Assembly (NCBI RefSeq): GCF_019175385.1
Contig: NC_083338.1
Coordinates: 90,851,777 to 90,915,776 of the forward strand
Length of the DNA: 64,000 bases
Source: Lycium barbarum
Taxonomy: Eukaryota; Streptophyta; Magnoliopsida; Solanales; Solanaceae
Reading direction: 5' to 3'
Shown here: piece by piece, positions 1-11,646 of the stretch
Layout: every line of letters begins with the position of its first letter
Numbering within the stretch: position 1 is the first letter of the stretch
The notes under the pieces: generated by a model
Told to the model about the DNA's origin: nothing
The model's input: the letters and a program-made list of their open reading frames with translations, nothing else
The model's database searches: none
Program-made: the position numbers and the translations under genes

Positions 1-1177
1 CTGACACTTTCGAGCTGGTTAGTTACTTATCCATTGAGTCTCAAAAGATGAATTGCATATATGTGGTTGCTTATTATTCTGCTCGTGCTTACCGCTATAT
101 CCTTCACTGAGTCCCGGGCCAGGACACGTTTTCGTGTGCATATTTACTATATTACTCACCGAGCCCCTCACTAGAGGGCCGGGACACGTTATATATATAT
201 GATGATATGATGATATGATGATAGGATGATGATATGATGATATGATGACATGGTGATATGGAGATGGCGGCCAGGAGGGCATATATTCCTTATTACCGAG
301 TCCCTCACTAGAGGGCTGGGACACGTACATGTTTATGTTATGATACTATGATTATAATTACCGAGTCCCTCACTAAAGGGCCGGGACACGTTATATATGT
401 TATAAACAGAATGATTATTCAGTCTTGGTTACAGAACTCTATATTGATATTGATATGAGAACGATACAGATGAAATATGTTCAAAGGCAAGTTTTATGAA
501 ATTCTATTTGTTGCATTGGGTCCTACACACCTTGTCTCAGTATGAGTCTATTACTATATTTCATGCTTTACATGCTCAGTACATATTCCGTACTGACCCC
601 CTTTTCTTCGGGGGGCTGCGTTCATGCCCGCAGGTACAGACGCTCGTTTCGGAGATCCGCCAGCCTAGGATATCTATTCAGCTACTTTGGAGTGCTCCTT
701 TGTTCCGGAGCCTAGCTTGTGGTATAACTCCCTTTTGTTGTATATATATGTGTTTAGTCGGGGTACGGCGGGGCCCTGTCCCATCATATGATACTGTCAT
801 TACTCTTAGAGGTCTGTGGACACATGTGTGGGTCTGTATATCGTTGTTGTTGCGTTGTATGAATATGACTTATGTTTGGGGCGTACCCATTCGTAATGGC
901 ATCGTTGTCGGCTTGCATATATATATATGTTTGGGATGTTACGTGTAGTGGCAGCCTTGTCGGCTTGCGTAAATATATATATATGTTATTGTTGAAGATC
1001 GTAACTCCTAAGGAGACAGGTGCCTACGACATACAGAATTGTGACAGCTTTAGAATAACGTCCTGTTTTTTATACAAATAAGTTCATAATATGCTGGTTA
1101 TAAAAGATTATAGTTAACAGGTGATATTAGTGTCCAATTCGGACACTAGTCACGGCCTACGGGGTTGGGTCGTGACA
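1..1177 (+). mobile_element. Element A 5' LTR (3' part; starts before window)
   Basis: Right-hand part of a gypsy LTR ending in GGGTCGTGACA at 1167-1177, directly followed by a primer-binding site and gag leader. The same sequence recurs at 6534-6548 plus 14718-15737, which is the 3' LTR of this element split by element B, so the LTR identity is firm. The first 400 bp hold repeated hairpin-like units. The block around 566-640 (ACATGCTCAGTACATATTCC, then a C5/G6 stem) is conserved in every LTR family of the window. Short open frames here are chance frames in LTR sequence. Confidence 0.9.
100..395 (+). repeat. U3 tandem units with CCCGGCCCT...AGGGACTCGG hairpins
   Basis: Four degenerate units, each reading on the minus strand roughly GTGTCCCGGCCC, a short loop, then GAGGGACTCGGT, separated by 50-80 bp including a GATATGAT microsatellite at 199-262. 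Each unit can fold because CCCT pairs with AGGG. The second copy lies at 14810-15090, and related arrays occur in the LTRs of element I. Confidence 0.75.
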
Positions 1178-1181
1178 AAAG

Positions 1182-1195
1182 TGGTAACAGAGCGG
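1182..1195 (+). other. Primer-binding site of element A (tRNA-iMet type)
   Basis: TGGTAACAGAGCGG begins 4 nt after the LTR end. The plant initiator tRNA-Met complement begins TGGTATCAGAGC, so there is one change (T to A), consistent with an old, decayed copy. Confidence 0.85.
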
Positions 1196-1235
1196 TTCAA
1201 TCCTCGGAGTGTCTACAGACCGTGTCGAGTAGAGT

Positions 1236-1275
1236 CTTGTTTATCGATGTGTTGTGCACCACATTTATAAACAGG
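1236..1275 (+). other. Leader stem-loop with GTGCAC loop (element A)
   Basis: CTTGTTTAT pairs with ATAAACAGG around an inner ATGTG/CACAT stem. The apical loop is TT followed by the palindrome GTGCAC at 1254-1259. Equivalent hairpins sit 40-60 nt past the primer site in all eight leaders in the window; possible RNA dimerisation signal (see findings). Confidence 0.7.
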
Positions 1276-1381
1276 AAGCTACAGGACATTTAAAATGTCA
1301 TCTTTCCTTCTCATTCTAGATCGTGCGATAGAGCTGTATTATCAGGATAATCTTTCCCTAACAGATTGTTATGTTACAACG

Positions 1382-4300
1382 ATGCCTCCAAAGAAGGCGA
1401 CAGCCGCCTAGAAGGGCAAGGCGGTAGTTGGAGAGACCAGTGAGACCCGGAGGATTACTAGGGCTTATTCCCAATATGTGCCTGAGATTAGGCTTCAGTC
1501 AGCGAGCTCCGCTACGCCACCATTATCAGAGGAGCCTAGGGCAGCAACAGCTGCAGGTCAGGAGACAGATCTACCACCAGCTTCTGAGGTTCCAGCACCT
1601 GAGCCTCCAGCTCCCCAGCCAGGGGCAGAGGATAGGGCTATGCGTGACGCAGTACAGTTATTGACCAGGTTGGTATCGGGACAGGCTCGCAGACGCGGGT
1701 TAGGAGGTGATTATGCGTACAGACACGATAGTTTGAGGGTCCGTGATTTCTTGACTTGTAACCCCCCAGAATTTTATGGGTCGATGCCCGCGGAGGATCC
1801 ACAGGAGTTTATTCGACAGATGCTGAGTACGTTGCGGGTGACTAAAGCTTCCGAGACTGAGTCGGTTGAATTGGCTTCATATCGGTTGCGTGACGTAGCG
1901 ATTAATTAGTATGAGTCCTGGGAGTTGTCCAGGGGTGAGGATGTTGCACCAGCAGTAGGGGATGAGTTCGTGGAGGCTTTTCTGGGTCACTTTCTGCCTC
2001 CGGAGATGAGGCGAGCCAGAGTTGATAGATTTCTACCCCTGAGGCAGAACGGTAGAAGTGTTCGAGATTATAGCCTCGAGTTTGATTCACTGGCTAGGTA
2101 CGCGCCCACTATTGTAGCTGACATGGCAGATAGGGTGCATCGTTACGTAATAGGGCTGGATTATTACTTGATTGATAGCTGTATGGCAATGGCTTCTCAA
2201 CCCGGTATAGATGTCGCTCGAGTGCAGGCGTATGCACAGGGGGTTGAGGAACGACAGAGAGGGCGTCGAGTTGATAGGGAGCAGGACAGGGGTCAGCGTA
2301 AGAGAGTTAAATCAGCTGGGTACTTTTCTGGTGACTTTCAGGGCAGGCAGCCCCAACAGCAGTATAGTAGATATCCTTACCAGCCGGCACGGAGTGTACC
2401 TCCACAATTTACTGGTAGAAGGTTTGATAGCACAGGGTATTCGGGAGCTGGTCAAAGCTCCATGACTTCAGGTTCCCAGATGCACAGGAATACAGGCCAG
2501 ATGAGACCACCTATACCTCCGTGTCCTCGATGTGGAAGACGCCATCCAGGGGAATGCCGTTTCATTACTGGTGCTTGTTTCTCTTGCAGCCGTCAGGGCC
2601 ATACTATAAGGGAGTGTCGATTTGGTGGTGGTGCAGGTGGCGCAGCTCAGCCTATGGGATCAGTTGCTGGTTCTTCCTCTTCGGTGGCTATGCGCCCTAT
2701 GGGGCAAGGTATTCCGACACCAGTACGCCGTGGCAGAGGCCGTGGAGGGGCTTCCAGTTCTGGCGGTCCTTCAAACCGCATATATGCTTTAGCCAGCAGA
2801 CAGGATTAGGAGGCGTCGCCAAATGTGGTTACAGGTATACTATCGATTTTTTCCCGAGATGTATATGCATTGATAGACCCAGGCTCCACATTATCATATA
2901 TCTCCCCTTTTGTTGCTAGTAAAATTGGGATAAAATATGAATCTATAAAACCATTCGAGGTAGCTACACCAGTAGGGGATTTGGTTTTAGCAAGACTAGT
3001 GTATAAAGATTGTTCGGTGGTCATATGTAATCGCTGCACCAAGGCAGATTTGATAAAACTAGACATGACTGAGTTCGATGTTATTATGGGGATGGACTGG
3101 TTGGCTTCTTGTTATGCTAATGTTGACTGCAGAGGCAAAGTAGTTCGATTTCAGTTCCCAGGGGAACCAATTATAGAATGGTTGGGGAATACAGCGTTGC
3201 CGAGAGGTAAGTTTATTTCATACCTTAAGGCAAGGAAAATGGTTAGGAAGGGCTATATTTACCATCTGGTTCGTGTGCATGACTTGAAAGCAGAAGTACC
3301 GACTCTCCAGTCAGTCCAGTGGTTAATGAATTTCCAGATGTGTTTCCAGACGAACTTCCAGGTCTTCCTCCTGAGCGTGAGATAGAGTTCACTATAGACG
3401 TATTTCCAGACACTCAGCCCATATCTATTCCTCCTTACAGGATGGCACCGGCAGAATTGAAAGAGTTGAAGGAGCAACTGAGACATCTATTATAGAAGGG
3501 CTTCATTAGACCCAGTAAATCACCTTGGGGCATACCAGTATTATTTGTAAGAAAGAAGGATGGGTCGCTGCGGATGTGTATTGATTACAGGCAGCTGAAC
3601 AAAGTAACAATAAAGAATAGATATCCCCTCCCCAGGATTGATGATTTATTTTACCAGTTGCAGGGTGCTAAGTGTTTTTCAAAGATAGACTTGCGGTCAG
3701 GTTATCACCAGGTGCGGGTAAAGGAAGCAGACATTCCGAAGACTGCGTTCAGGACCCGATACGGGCATTACGAGTTTAACGTGATGTCTTTTGGGATGAC
3801 CAATGCTCCAACAGTGTTTATGGACTTGATGAACAGGGTGTTTAAGCCATTCCTTGACTTGGTCGTGATTGTATTTATTGATGATATTCTGGTCTATTCA
3901 CGATCGGAAGAAGAGCATGCAGATCACTTGAGGACTGTACTTAAGGTCCTCCAGAATCAGAAATTATATGCTAAGTTCTCTAAATGTGAGTTCTGGTTGA
4001 CTTCAGTAGCATTTCTGGGGCATATTGTTGGAGCAGACGGTATTCGGGTAGACTCGCAGAAAATTAGGCCGTCAAGACTTGGCCTAGACCTACGACGCCT
4101 ACTGAGGTACGTAGCTTTCTGGGGCTAGCAGGATATTACAGGAGATTTGTAGAAACGTTTGCTTCGATTTCAGCGCCTTTAACAAAGTTAACACAGAAAG
4201 CAGCTAAATTCCAATGGACTGATGCTTGTGAACGAAGCTTCCAATTATTGAAGGACAAGTTGACTACAACTCCAGTTCTAACTCTTCCTGAGGGGAGAGA

Positions 4301-4628
4301 TGGCTATGTTGTTTATTGTGACGCTTCAGGTGTTGGGCTAGGTTGTGTATTAATGCAGCATGGCAGAGTTATAGCCTATGCCTCCCGACAGCTCAGGAAG
4401 CACGAAAGAAGTTATCCTACACATGACCTGTAGTTGGCGGCGGTGATACATGCCTTGAAGATATGGAGACATTATCTATATGGCGTGCATGTTGATATTT
4501 ATATAGATCATAAGAGCCTCCAGTGTATCTTTAAGCAGAAGGAGCTGAATTTGCGACAAAGGAGGTGGCTAGAGTTGCTGAAAGATTATGATGTTGATAT
4601 TCTATATCACCCAGGAAAGGCTAGCTAG
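1382..4628 (+). pseudogene. Broken Ty3/gypsy gag-pol polyprotein (element A)
   Basis: Encoded, in order, structural Gag, aspartic protease, RT and RNase H of a Del/Tekay-like retrotransposon. Gag starts at the conserved MPPKK (1382), with a CCHC knuckle (CFSCSRQGHTIREC) near 2573-2614. Protease has DPGST near 2877. RT is clearest at 3574-4128 with FIDD. RNase H runs about 4248-4628 with the DAS motif. In-frame stops at 1409 (CAG to TAG relative to D), 1907 (TGG to TAG), 2807 (CAG to TAG), 3493 and 4431 (probable GAG to TAG), plus frameshifts near 3318 and 4065, make it non-functional. Integrase and everything up to the 3' LTR are missing. Compared by eye with the open copy at 23303-26143; no intact protein is possible. 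Confidence 0.93.
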
Positions 4629-4721
4629 CTGATGAATCTCATGGACTATTTCTTTCCTTCCTGGCTGTACACCTGCCAAACTACCCATAGATTTATGGCT
4701 GAGTGCATCTGCTACAACGTG
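4622..4721 (-). pseudogene. Inverted RNase H-integrase linker fragment
   Basis: The forward reading frame stops making sense right after HPGKA at 4621. The next 100 bp, read on the minus strand from 4721, continues the family sequence: VVADALS, then KSMGSLA, then [10 protein letters not shown]. This is the segment that should follow HPGKA on the plus strand, so it has been flipped in place. It abuts the 3' LTR at 4723, and the rest of integrase is absent. Confidence 0.8.
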
Positions 4722-4722
4722 A

Positions 4723-6548
4723 TGTTATACCCCATATTTTCATACATTGGGACGTTTTAAACTAAACGCGACAAGTTAAAGACAAGACTATTTTAAGATA
4801 CGAAGTAGAGACTTTAACTTCCGGTTTCGCATCAAGTCACACGTTACCTAAAAGTTTCGTTTGGTATAGAAGCATTAATGGAAAAATTGGGATTTAATTA
4901 ACCATGATTGGATTATTAAGTGGGATTGGGAAACAAAAATCAGTCCATTAATATAAGCCATAGTTGGCCGTGTAGGTTAGTGATGTGGTCAATGGTTTTT
5001 GACCCAAAAATTTGAGTGGGACACATGTCCAATTCATGGAAGGAATATATAAGGCAAAATTCTGATTCATACATCACTAAGCAACTCATTTCAACATTCA
5101 CAAAGCAAGAAATATAGAGATAGAGAGAGAGGGTCTCTCGCCTAGAGCTGGCCGAGAGAGAGGTGCCCCAAAGTTGATCCAAAAATCAGTTTTTCAAGCA
5201 ATTTAACATTCATTGGTATAGCAAGAACAAGTGTTAAATTTCAAGAAATGGATTTTAAGGCTTAGCCGATTGAAGCATTGGGTGATAAGGTAAGAAGTTG
5301 ATCCCTTTTCATATGTTTTGTGGTGAATTGAATGTTCATGATGTTGCATGTTGGTATTGGACTGTTTTTCTTGAAGTTGAAGTGGGCCGTGTGATGTAGA
5401 CTTAGGTGAAATGATGCTTAATCCCCTTGTACATGTATGGAGAATGAATTGAATGTGTTGTAGTATGGATAATTTGATGAAAATCATGAAGTTGTTGTAA
5501 TTGTGTTGAAGCCGTGTAGGGGACTGCTTTAGAGGAATTTATGGACTGTTTTGTGTCATGTTTTGATTGTTGTTGTTATGGACATTGTGGTGTATTTTAT
5601 GCATAGTGAATATGTGAATTGAGGTGTTAAAGAAATGAATCATGTTGAAGGGGGAAAACAGTCCAAACTGTGGACTGTTTTGATGATAGGAGTAGAGTTG
5701 TGCGTTTTGAATGTTGATTATTATTATGAACGTATAGTGAAAGTGAAGCTTAATGATTCAAGTTGAAACTGAAATTGTTTGTGGGCTGTTGTAAGAGTAA
5801 TATGATGCTAAAACAGTTCCAATAATCGTATAAGTAATCTTGTAAACGTGTTGTTGTCGTTGTAGTTGAAGTTGGAAAATTGCGAAATAGAAATGGTAGT
5901 GTGGTGTGTGTTGTTTGCCCGTGAGTATGGGACAGTTTTGTATGATGTACAAGCTGTCCAAAGTTCCCTTAAGTCATGTTTAAACAAGTTCGGATTAATA
6001 CATGAAAGAATGACTAACAATATTAGCTTGTAGTACTAGTTGGTTTGAATGCGAACGAAACGTCGTCTAAATGTTGGAAGGGGATTGTTAACGTTAAAAT
6101 ATATATTGAATTCCCTCGTAGACTAATTGTAGCTTTTGATATCTTGATATAGGATAAGTACTATTGTGCAGCAAGTACAAGTTATAATACGACTAAACGC
6201 TAAAGGTATGTAAAGCCTATTCCTTCTTTCATTTGGCATGTCCTAGACGTAAGTAAGAAATGATATGAACCTTGGGGTAAATTCTACTCTCTAGTTCCAA
6301 GCATGACTTATGATTCTATTCATTCCGTAATGTTATGGTCACGAGCCTACTGTATGATTGACTAATGAATGATGTATAGAAGTTCCTACTTTTAAAGAAT
6401 TGCATAATTAAAGGCATACTTGACTATCAAAAGTTACACCTTGTCAAATTGATACATGTACATGAAATCTGAAACGTTCCTTGCTATAACTTGTAATGAG
6501 ATTTAAAAAGAACTGAATATGATCATTATCCTGACACTTTAGAGCTGG
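4723..6548 (+). mobile_element. Element A 3' LTR, left part
   Basis: Starts with TGTTATACCCC, a typical start for this LTR group, and runs 1.8 kb to the insertion point of element B. It resumes at 14723. Contains AAGGTATGTAAAGCC at about 6205 and GGCATGTCC at about 6236, blocks shared with the other LTR families here. No coding content. Confidence 0.85.
6544..6548. repeat. Target-site duplication GCTGG, left copy (element B)
   Basis: GCTGG lies immediately before the TG of the B 5' LTR and again at 14718-14722 right after the CA of the 3' LTR. The unbroken site (AGCTGGTTAG) is visible in the sister LTR at positions 13-22. Confidence 0.95.
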
Positions 6549-9500
6549 TGTTATATCCCGCATTTTTGTGCAATCGAATAATTCAAGATAATCGCGGGAA
6601 GATGACAAGCAAGACCTTATTTTTATTTTGTTTGGCATACAAGTTGTTTATGAAAATTTTGAAGCGGGAATGTTAAGCAAGGTCAAGGGCATAAAGGGAA
6701 ATGCGCAATATGACTCGTGGAAATATCGAGGATGAGTAAGGGCAAAATTGAAATTTGGAAAATAGTTTTATGAATTACAACTTGTCATGAAAAAAAAAAT
6801 AGTTGGGCTTGGAAATTTTTAAGGGAACAAGAGAGGCCCAACCGGCCATGAGTATGGCCCAAAGCCCATGTGTTTTTAAATTCATGTGATTAAATAGAAG
6901 ATCATCCTTATCTTTCTTTAGACTTCAAGAAGTTTCAAGAACACAAAGAACTTGAAGAAACTCTAAGGGGCCATTCGGCCATAGAGAAATTCCACAAGAA
7001 AATTGTCAAATTCTTCAAAAAATCATTCCCTACCAATTCAAGGGTTCCTATCAAGGTGGAGTAGTCTTTGGAGTAAGAAGAATCCATATTCATGCAAGTT
7101 GGAACTTCTAGCTAAGTGAAGAATTGAAGAAAAAGGTGAGGTTTAATCCTTTCTTATATGTTACGGATGATTTTGTGTGTTGTAGCATGTTAAAAGTGGA
7201 TGAAACTCATGGAAGAGGAAATCATGTTGTGGCCGTGAGGTGTAGTATATGTATGTGGGTGTAGAAATTATGTTTTAATTAATTTATCTAGTGTTTGGTT
7301 GTTATTGTTGTGGGTACTATGTTGATAATGGAAGTTGAATAAATTTTGAGAGGTTGTAGTGTGTATGCTTGATGTTGGCCGTATGGTTGTGGTGTAATAT
7401 GGAAGAGAATGAGTCAATTTTATTTAGTGTTTTGATTGTTGTTATGTTGTGGATTCTATGTTGCTAATGAATGTCTAGGAATCTTAGTGAAGTTGTAGTA
7501 GTGGAGACTTGTTTTAGAAGTGATATGAATGGAATGTAATGTTCTCGCATGCATGAAAGACAATATGATTAGTATGATGTTGATGGAATATAGATTATGA
7601 GGTTGTTATTGTTTTTAGTGAAGTTGGAAAGTTTTTGGGAAGAAGTAGTAAATTGATTGAATATGGAAGTTACTAGTATGATTGTTGACATTATGTTGAT
7701 AGTTTGGCCGGGTTGAATTCCCGGATTGTTGTTGATTGAAAAATTGCTAAGTTGAATGTTGGGAGTGGTGTATTTACAGGGGAAATGCTGCCGGAATTTC
7801 GGTAGCCAAGTATTATCCTAAGATTTCCAATGTTAAATGTTCTAATAGAAGTTTGGTAAATGTGACCAATTTGTAGATTTTGGCGGATTTGCGACTTGAA
7901 TTCGGGATAGCATAAGGAGCGGCAAGAGGTATGTAAGGCTTCATCCTTCCTTCTATGGCATGTCTTAGACGTAATAAGTTGGATACGAGCCTCTGGGACA
8001 ACCCCATTCTCCGGAATCCGTACCTAAAGTTTCCCCTTTTTCATTCAGTGGAATCGAACTGGAAATTATGCAAAATGTTGAAAAGCCTTCCTAAACCTCT
8101 AAAATTTGCATAAAGAGGACCCGATTACCTTAAAACCCTCATAAGTAACGCCATGACACGTAACATATGTAGATTGCGTACGCTATCTCATTCGGCACGA
8201 GGTGGGCCCATTGTTCCTGGATTTCCCCTATCGCTTCGATTGACTTGTTTTGGAGTAGAATCCAGAGGAAACTTTTGATCCTTGTTCCGATTATCAAACG
8301 ATAAGTACAGCACCATCCTAATGTAAATATGTCTATGATGACCGTGATAACGATGGAGTCAAAGATGAGAAAATGCCTACGATAGATATGTTGACGATAT
8401 GTTCTGCTATAAAAATGGAAATATGGAAATGTTAAACTATTTCTTGATATCTCAACTCTATTACCGGTAACGACTGCTCTAAAGGTTCTATGTAGATGAA
8501 ACTATACCTTATGACCGTATTTGATGTTTTTCTCATAATGACACTTTTCATTGGTAGTCTCGCCTTATAATACTCGTCCCTTCAAGGTGAGACAAAGCGA
8601 CTATGGCTGTTCCATAATGTAATCGGAGGTTACCGACCTTATGTCACTCCGATGGATATGTAACTTTCTTTGGGCTCCCATGCATGTTGTTTATATGATA
8701 CATGTATGTGTGTATGGATATGTATATGTATATGTAATTGTATACGGGAAAAGGGAAAGGGCAACTATTTTATCACCACCTGATTCAGCTGGATTCCGTC
8801 CCGGACGCGGGATGCCCGGACGCGGGATATGGGAGAGCCGTACGCGGCGTCTGTATATGCGATGCATGATATATACGATATGATATGTGGGAACACCGTT
8901 GGGGAGGGGGGTGGGAGAGCCGATGTATTCGGCGTCTGTAAATGTGAGCAAAAGATACCATTTTCTGAAATGTACTGTTTCCTGTGTACGAGAATAAGAA
9001 ACACCGTGTTCTGAAAAATGGGCTAAGCTTGCATGGTATCCACCTACAAGGCATACATATGTACAGGTTACTTCTACTCCAGGATGAGCTCTGTATGTCT
9101 ATTCTGTTATTATTTATACTCTATATGCAGTTACTATGTTATCATTCATGCCTTACATACTCCGTACACTATTCGTACTGACGTCCCTTCTTGTGGACGC
9201 TGCGTTTCATGCCGCGCAGGTCAGCAGGTAGACGGGCCAGATTCCTAGGAGTTCTATCAGCAGTATTGGTAGCGCTCCAGTTGTCCCGGAGCCTCAGCTT
9301 CTTGGTACTATTTTGGTGTATATATTCGGGCACGGCAGTATTCTGCCCTTCCAATGTATATGTGTACTATGTTTAGAGGCTCGTGGACAGACATGTACAG
9401 TTAGATGTTTCGTACTTTTGAGGGTCCTCGTCGATGTATAATGTGCTAGTAAAGTTTGTTCGCCTATGTTTATAGCTATGCTACAAATGTTAATGTTAAG

Positions 9501-9625
9501 TGGCGAAGAAGAAAAAAAATGGTATAGGTCATACGGCCCACTTAGTAATAAGGATATGATGCGAGATAAGGGGTGCTCGGTATAAGTATCGGGTACTCGT
9601 CACGGCCCCTAGTTGGGTCGTGACA
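6549..9625 (+). mobile_element. Element B 5' LTR (3077 bp)
   Basis: TGTTATATCCCG...GGGTCGTGACA. The 3' LTR at 11647-14717 is nearly identical; in the first 180 bp I count about three differences, and there is a small indel near 7712. This indicates a fairly recent insertion. Inside are the palindrome CCGGAATTTCGG (7791-7802), a GGACGCGGGATGCCC double repeat (about 8800-8830), the 37-bp inverted repeat (8557-8593) and the ACATACTCCGTACACTATTC block (about 9157). Confidence 0.95.
8557..8593. repeat. Conserved 37-bp LTR inverted repeat (B 5' LTR)
   Basis: GTCTCGCCTT ... AAGGTGAGAC, 10-bp arms with one G-T wobble and a 17-bp spacer. Same position relative to the CGGAGG(C/T)TACCGACCTTA block as in elements C, H and F. 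Confidence 0.75.
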
Positions 9626-9629
9626 GACG

Positions 9630-9641
9630 TGGTATCAGAGC
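9630..9641 (+). other. Primer-binding site of element B
   Basis: TGGTATCAGAGC, a perfect 12-nt complement of the plant initiator tRNA-Met 3' end, 4 nt after the LTR. Confidence 0.93.
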
Positions 9642-9685
9642 AGTTTGGTCCTAGGGGTTTGTCTACGAGCCGTGTCTAGTAGAGT

Positions 9686-9725
9686 CCTGTTTATGGGTGT
9701 GTAGCGCGCCACACTTATAAACAGG
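9686..9725 (+). other. Leader stem-loop with GCGCGC loop (element B)
   Basis: CCTGTTTAT/ATAAACAGG, a perfect 9-bp outer stem, then GTGTG/CACAC, with loop TA plus GCGCGC at 9704-9709. It is followed at about 9769-9784 by the conserved GATCGTGCGATAGAGC. Confidence 0.75.
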
Positions 9726-9837
9726 AGGCTGCAGGGCATTTAGGAAATATGACCTTCTTTGTCTTCTAGATCGTGCGATAGAGCTATGTTACCAGGCTTC
9801 CTTGTTCTTTTCTTAATTCTATGTTACGATTTCAGTA

Positions 9838-11169
9838 ATGCCGAAGAAGAGGAAGACTACGGCGGCCCAGAAGGGCAAGTTGGCGGCTGGAAGCAGAGTT
9901 GAACAGGAGCCAGAAGAAGACGAGTCCTATACTGAAGCTCCCCCTCAGACTCGTCCTGCTTCCCATGTGTCAGCAGAGCCGGAAAGAGTTCCAGCTCCAG
10001 CCCCAGCACCTCCAGTTCCACCGCCAGCAGCTCCGGGCCAGCAGATGACAGAGGCCATCCAGTTATTGACTCAGCTAGTTGCCGCACAGGTTCAGCGGCA
10101 AGATGTAGACCCGGGAGACAGGGCGGTGAGTGCAAGGGCTCGTGAATTTATTACCCTGAAGCCTCCGGAGTTTTATGGATCAAAACCAGAGGAGGATCCA
10201 CAGAGCTTTATAGATGAGATGCTGAGGACTCTGAGAATCATACATGCTTCGGATACGGAGTCCGTAGAGTTGGCTTCATACAGGCTGCGGGACGTGGCAG
10301 TCCTATGGTATAATAGCTGGGTATCTTTGAGGGGAGCAAATGCACCCCCACCGGTTTGGAAAGAATTTACTGAGGCCTTCCTGCGACATTTCTTACTTCC
10401 AGAGGTCCGACGGGCTCGAGCTGATATGTTTTTGAACCTTAGACAGGGAAATATGAGCGTACGTGAGTACATTCTTCGTTTTAACTCGTTAGCCAGGTAC
10501 GCCCCAACCATGATAGCTAATATGGGGGATCATGTGCACCGATTTGTGAGTGGGCTGGGGCCACATTTAGTCAAGGAGTGCTTGACGGCTTCACTCCAGG
10601 ATGGGATGACTATTACTCATATTCAAGCCCACGCCCAAAACCTAGAGGAACAATATCAATTATGGGGAGAGGAGCGTTATTCAGATAAGGGTTCCAGAAA
10701 AAGGGGCAGATTTTCCGGGACTAGAAGTGAGTACAGAGGGAGGCAGGCACAGGGGCAACCTAGGTATTCAGGCCAATCAGTGGTCAGTGCGCCACCTCGA
10801 TTTGCAGATAGGGGGTTTGATCGTCCTACCTATTCAGGACCGGGTCACAGTGTCAAGGCTTCAGGATCCCAGTACAGAGCTAATTTTAGCAGGACGGGGT
10901 TGCCCCCACCACGATGTGCTCGGTGTGGCAAGCCACACTCTGGGCAGTGTTACCTAGAAACCGGTGGTTGTTTTGCCTGTGGTCGAACTGATCATTTGGT
11001 GCGTGACTGCCCACTAAAGGATGAAGGAGGCCAAACTCAGCCAGCCGGATCAGCAATCGGTTCATCGTCGACCGTACGCCCTCGTGGACAGACTTCCCAG
11101 GCTCCAGCGGGCCGCGGCCATAGTAGAGGAGGGGCATCCAGTTCAGCCGGCCCTCCGCACCGTATATAA
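9838..11169 (+). CDS. Gag polyprotein, intact (element B)
   Basis: 443-codon open frame encoding a Ty3/gypsy Gag, expected to assemble cytoplasmic virus-like particles and bind the element RNA. Start chosen at the MPKKRK that aligns with MPPKK of the other copies. Residues 1-80 are basic then Pro/Ala/Glu-rich. The retrotransposon Gag core runs about 100-280 (PPEFYGSKPEEDPQ near 107, ARYAPTMIANM near 218). Then comes a Gln/Ser/Arg-rich linker, a CARCGKPHSGQC cluster at 360-371 and a CCHC zinc knuckle CFACGRTDHLVRDC at 378-391. The C-terminus is Arg/Gly/Ser-rich. It ends with TAA at PHRI, where family members continue into protease. No functional pol follows, so the element could only move with proteins supplied in trans. 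Confidence 0.9.
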   Translation: MPKKRKTTAAQKGKLAAGSRVEQEPEEDESYTEAPPQTRPASHVSAEPERVPAPAPAPPVPPPAAPGQQMTEAIQLLTQLVAAQVQRQDVDPGDRAVSARAREFITLKPPEFYGSKPEEDPQSFIDEMLRTLRIIHASDTESVELASYRLRDVAVLWYNSWVSLRGANAPPPVWKEFTEAFLRHFLLPEVRRARADMFLNLRQGNMSVREYILRFNSLARYAPTMIANMGDHVHRFVSGLGPHLVKECLTASLQDGMTITHIQAHAQNLEEQYQLWGEERYSDKGSRKRGRFSGTRSEYRGRQAQGQPRYSGQSVVSAPPRFADRGFDRPTYSGPGHSVKASGSQYRANFSRTGLPPPRCARCGKPHSGQCYLETGGCFACGRTDHLVRDCPLKDEGGQTQPAGSAIGSSSTVRPRGQTSQAPAGRGHSRGGASSSAGPPHRI

Positions 11170-11646
11170 GCATTGGCAGGACGACAGGATCCTGAACCTT
11201 CCGCAGATGCGGCCACAGGTACACTTTCGGCATTTTTTTTTCTCTACGATATGTGGGTGTTAAATTGAACTGGATTTTACTTTATCATGCACCGTTTCTT
11301 GTATTACTGAACGTATTAGGAATTCGGGAAATTTAGGACAAAAGTAGCCTTATACAAAGGTAAAAAGACGAATATTAGAGATCGCGGAAGGCGACGATTA
11401 TTAAAAGGGCATAGGCGTGCGTAGACCCCCTTAATAAAGGAGGGGAGACCATGTTGGACCTAAAATGGACTGTGACGATTGAAGATCCAATAAAGGGGAC
11501 TTGTTAACGCAAAGCCAGTGTTCGGAGCTAAATCAATTGACCTACGACTTAGAGGCAACCTAAGCTCCTCAAATGGATATGTTAAGCGATATGTGAGATA
11601 TCTACGAAGGAGACCTCCCCCGAAGTATTATGATATATCACGAGGA
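11170..11646 (+). pseudogene. Protease remnant and short 3' region of element B
   Basis: Just after the gag stop the family sequence continues (ALAGRQDPEPS) and then decays. Around 11225-11300 a corrupted protease (a degraded DPGSTLS region) can be traced with frame breaks. RT, RNase H and integrase are absent. The remaining 340 bp is unrecognised, and I see no clear polypurine tract against the 3' LTR, which is odd for an element with such similar LTRs. Confidence 0.7.

Noticed and set aside
496..948. 150-codon frame in the A LTR
   Set aside because: Lies wholly within LTR sequence; in the sister copy (15192-15650) the frame is broken, so there is no sign of coding constraint.
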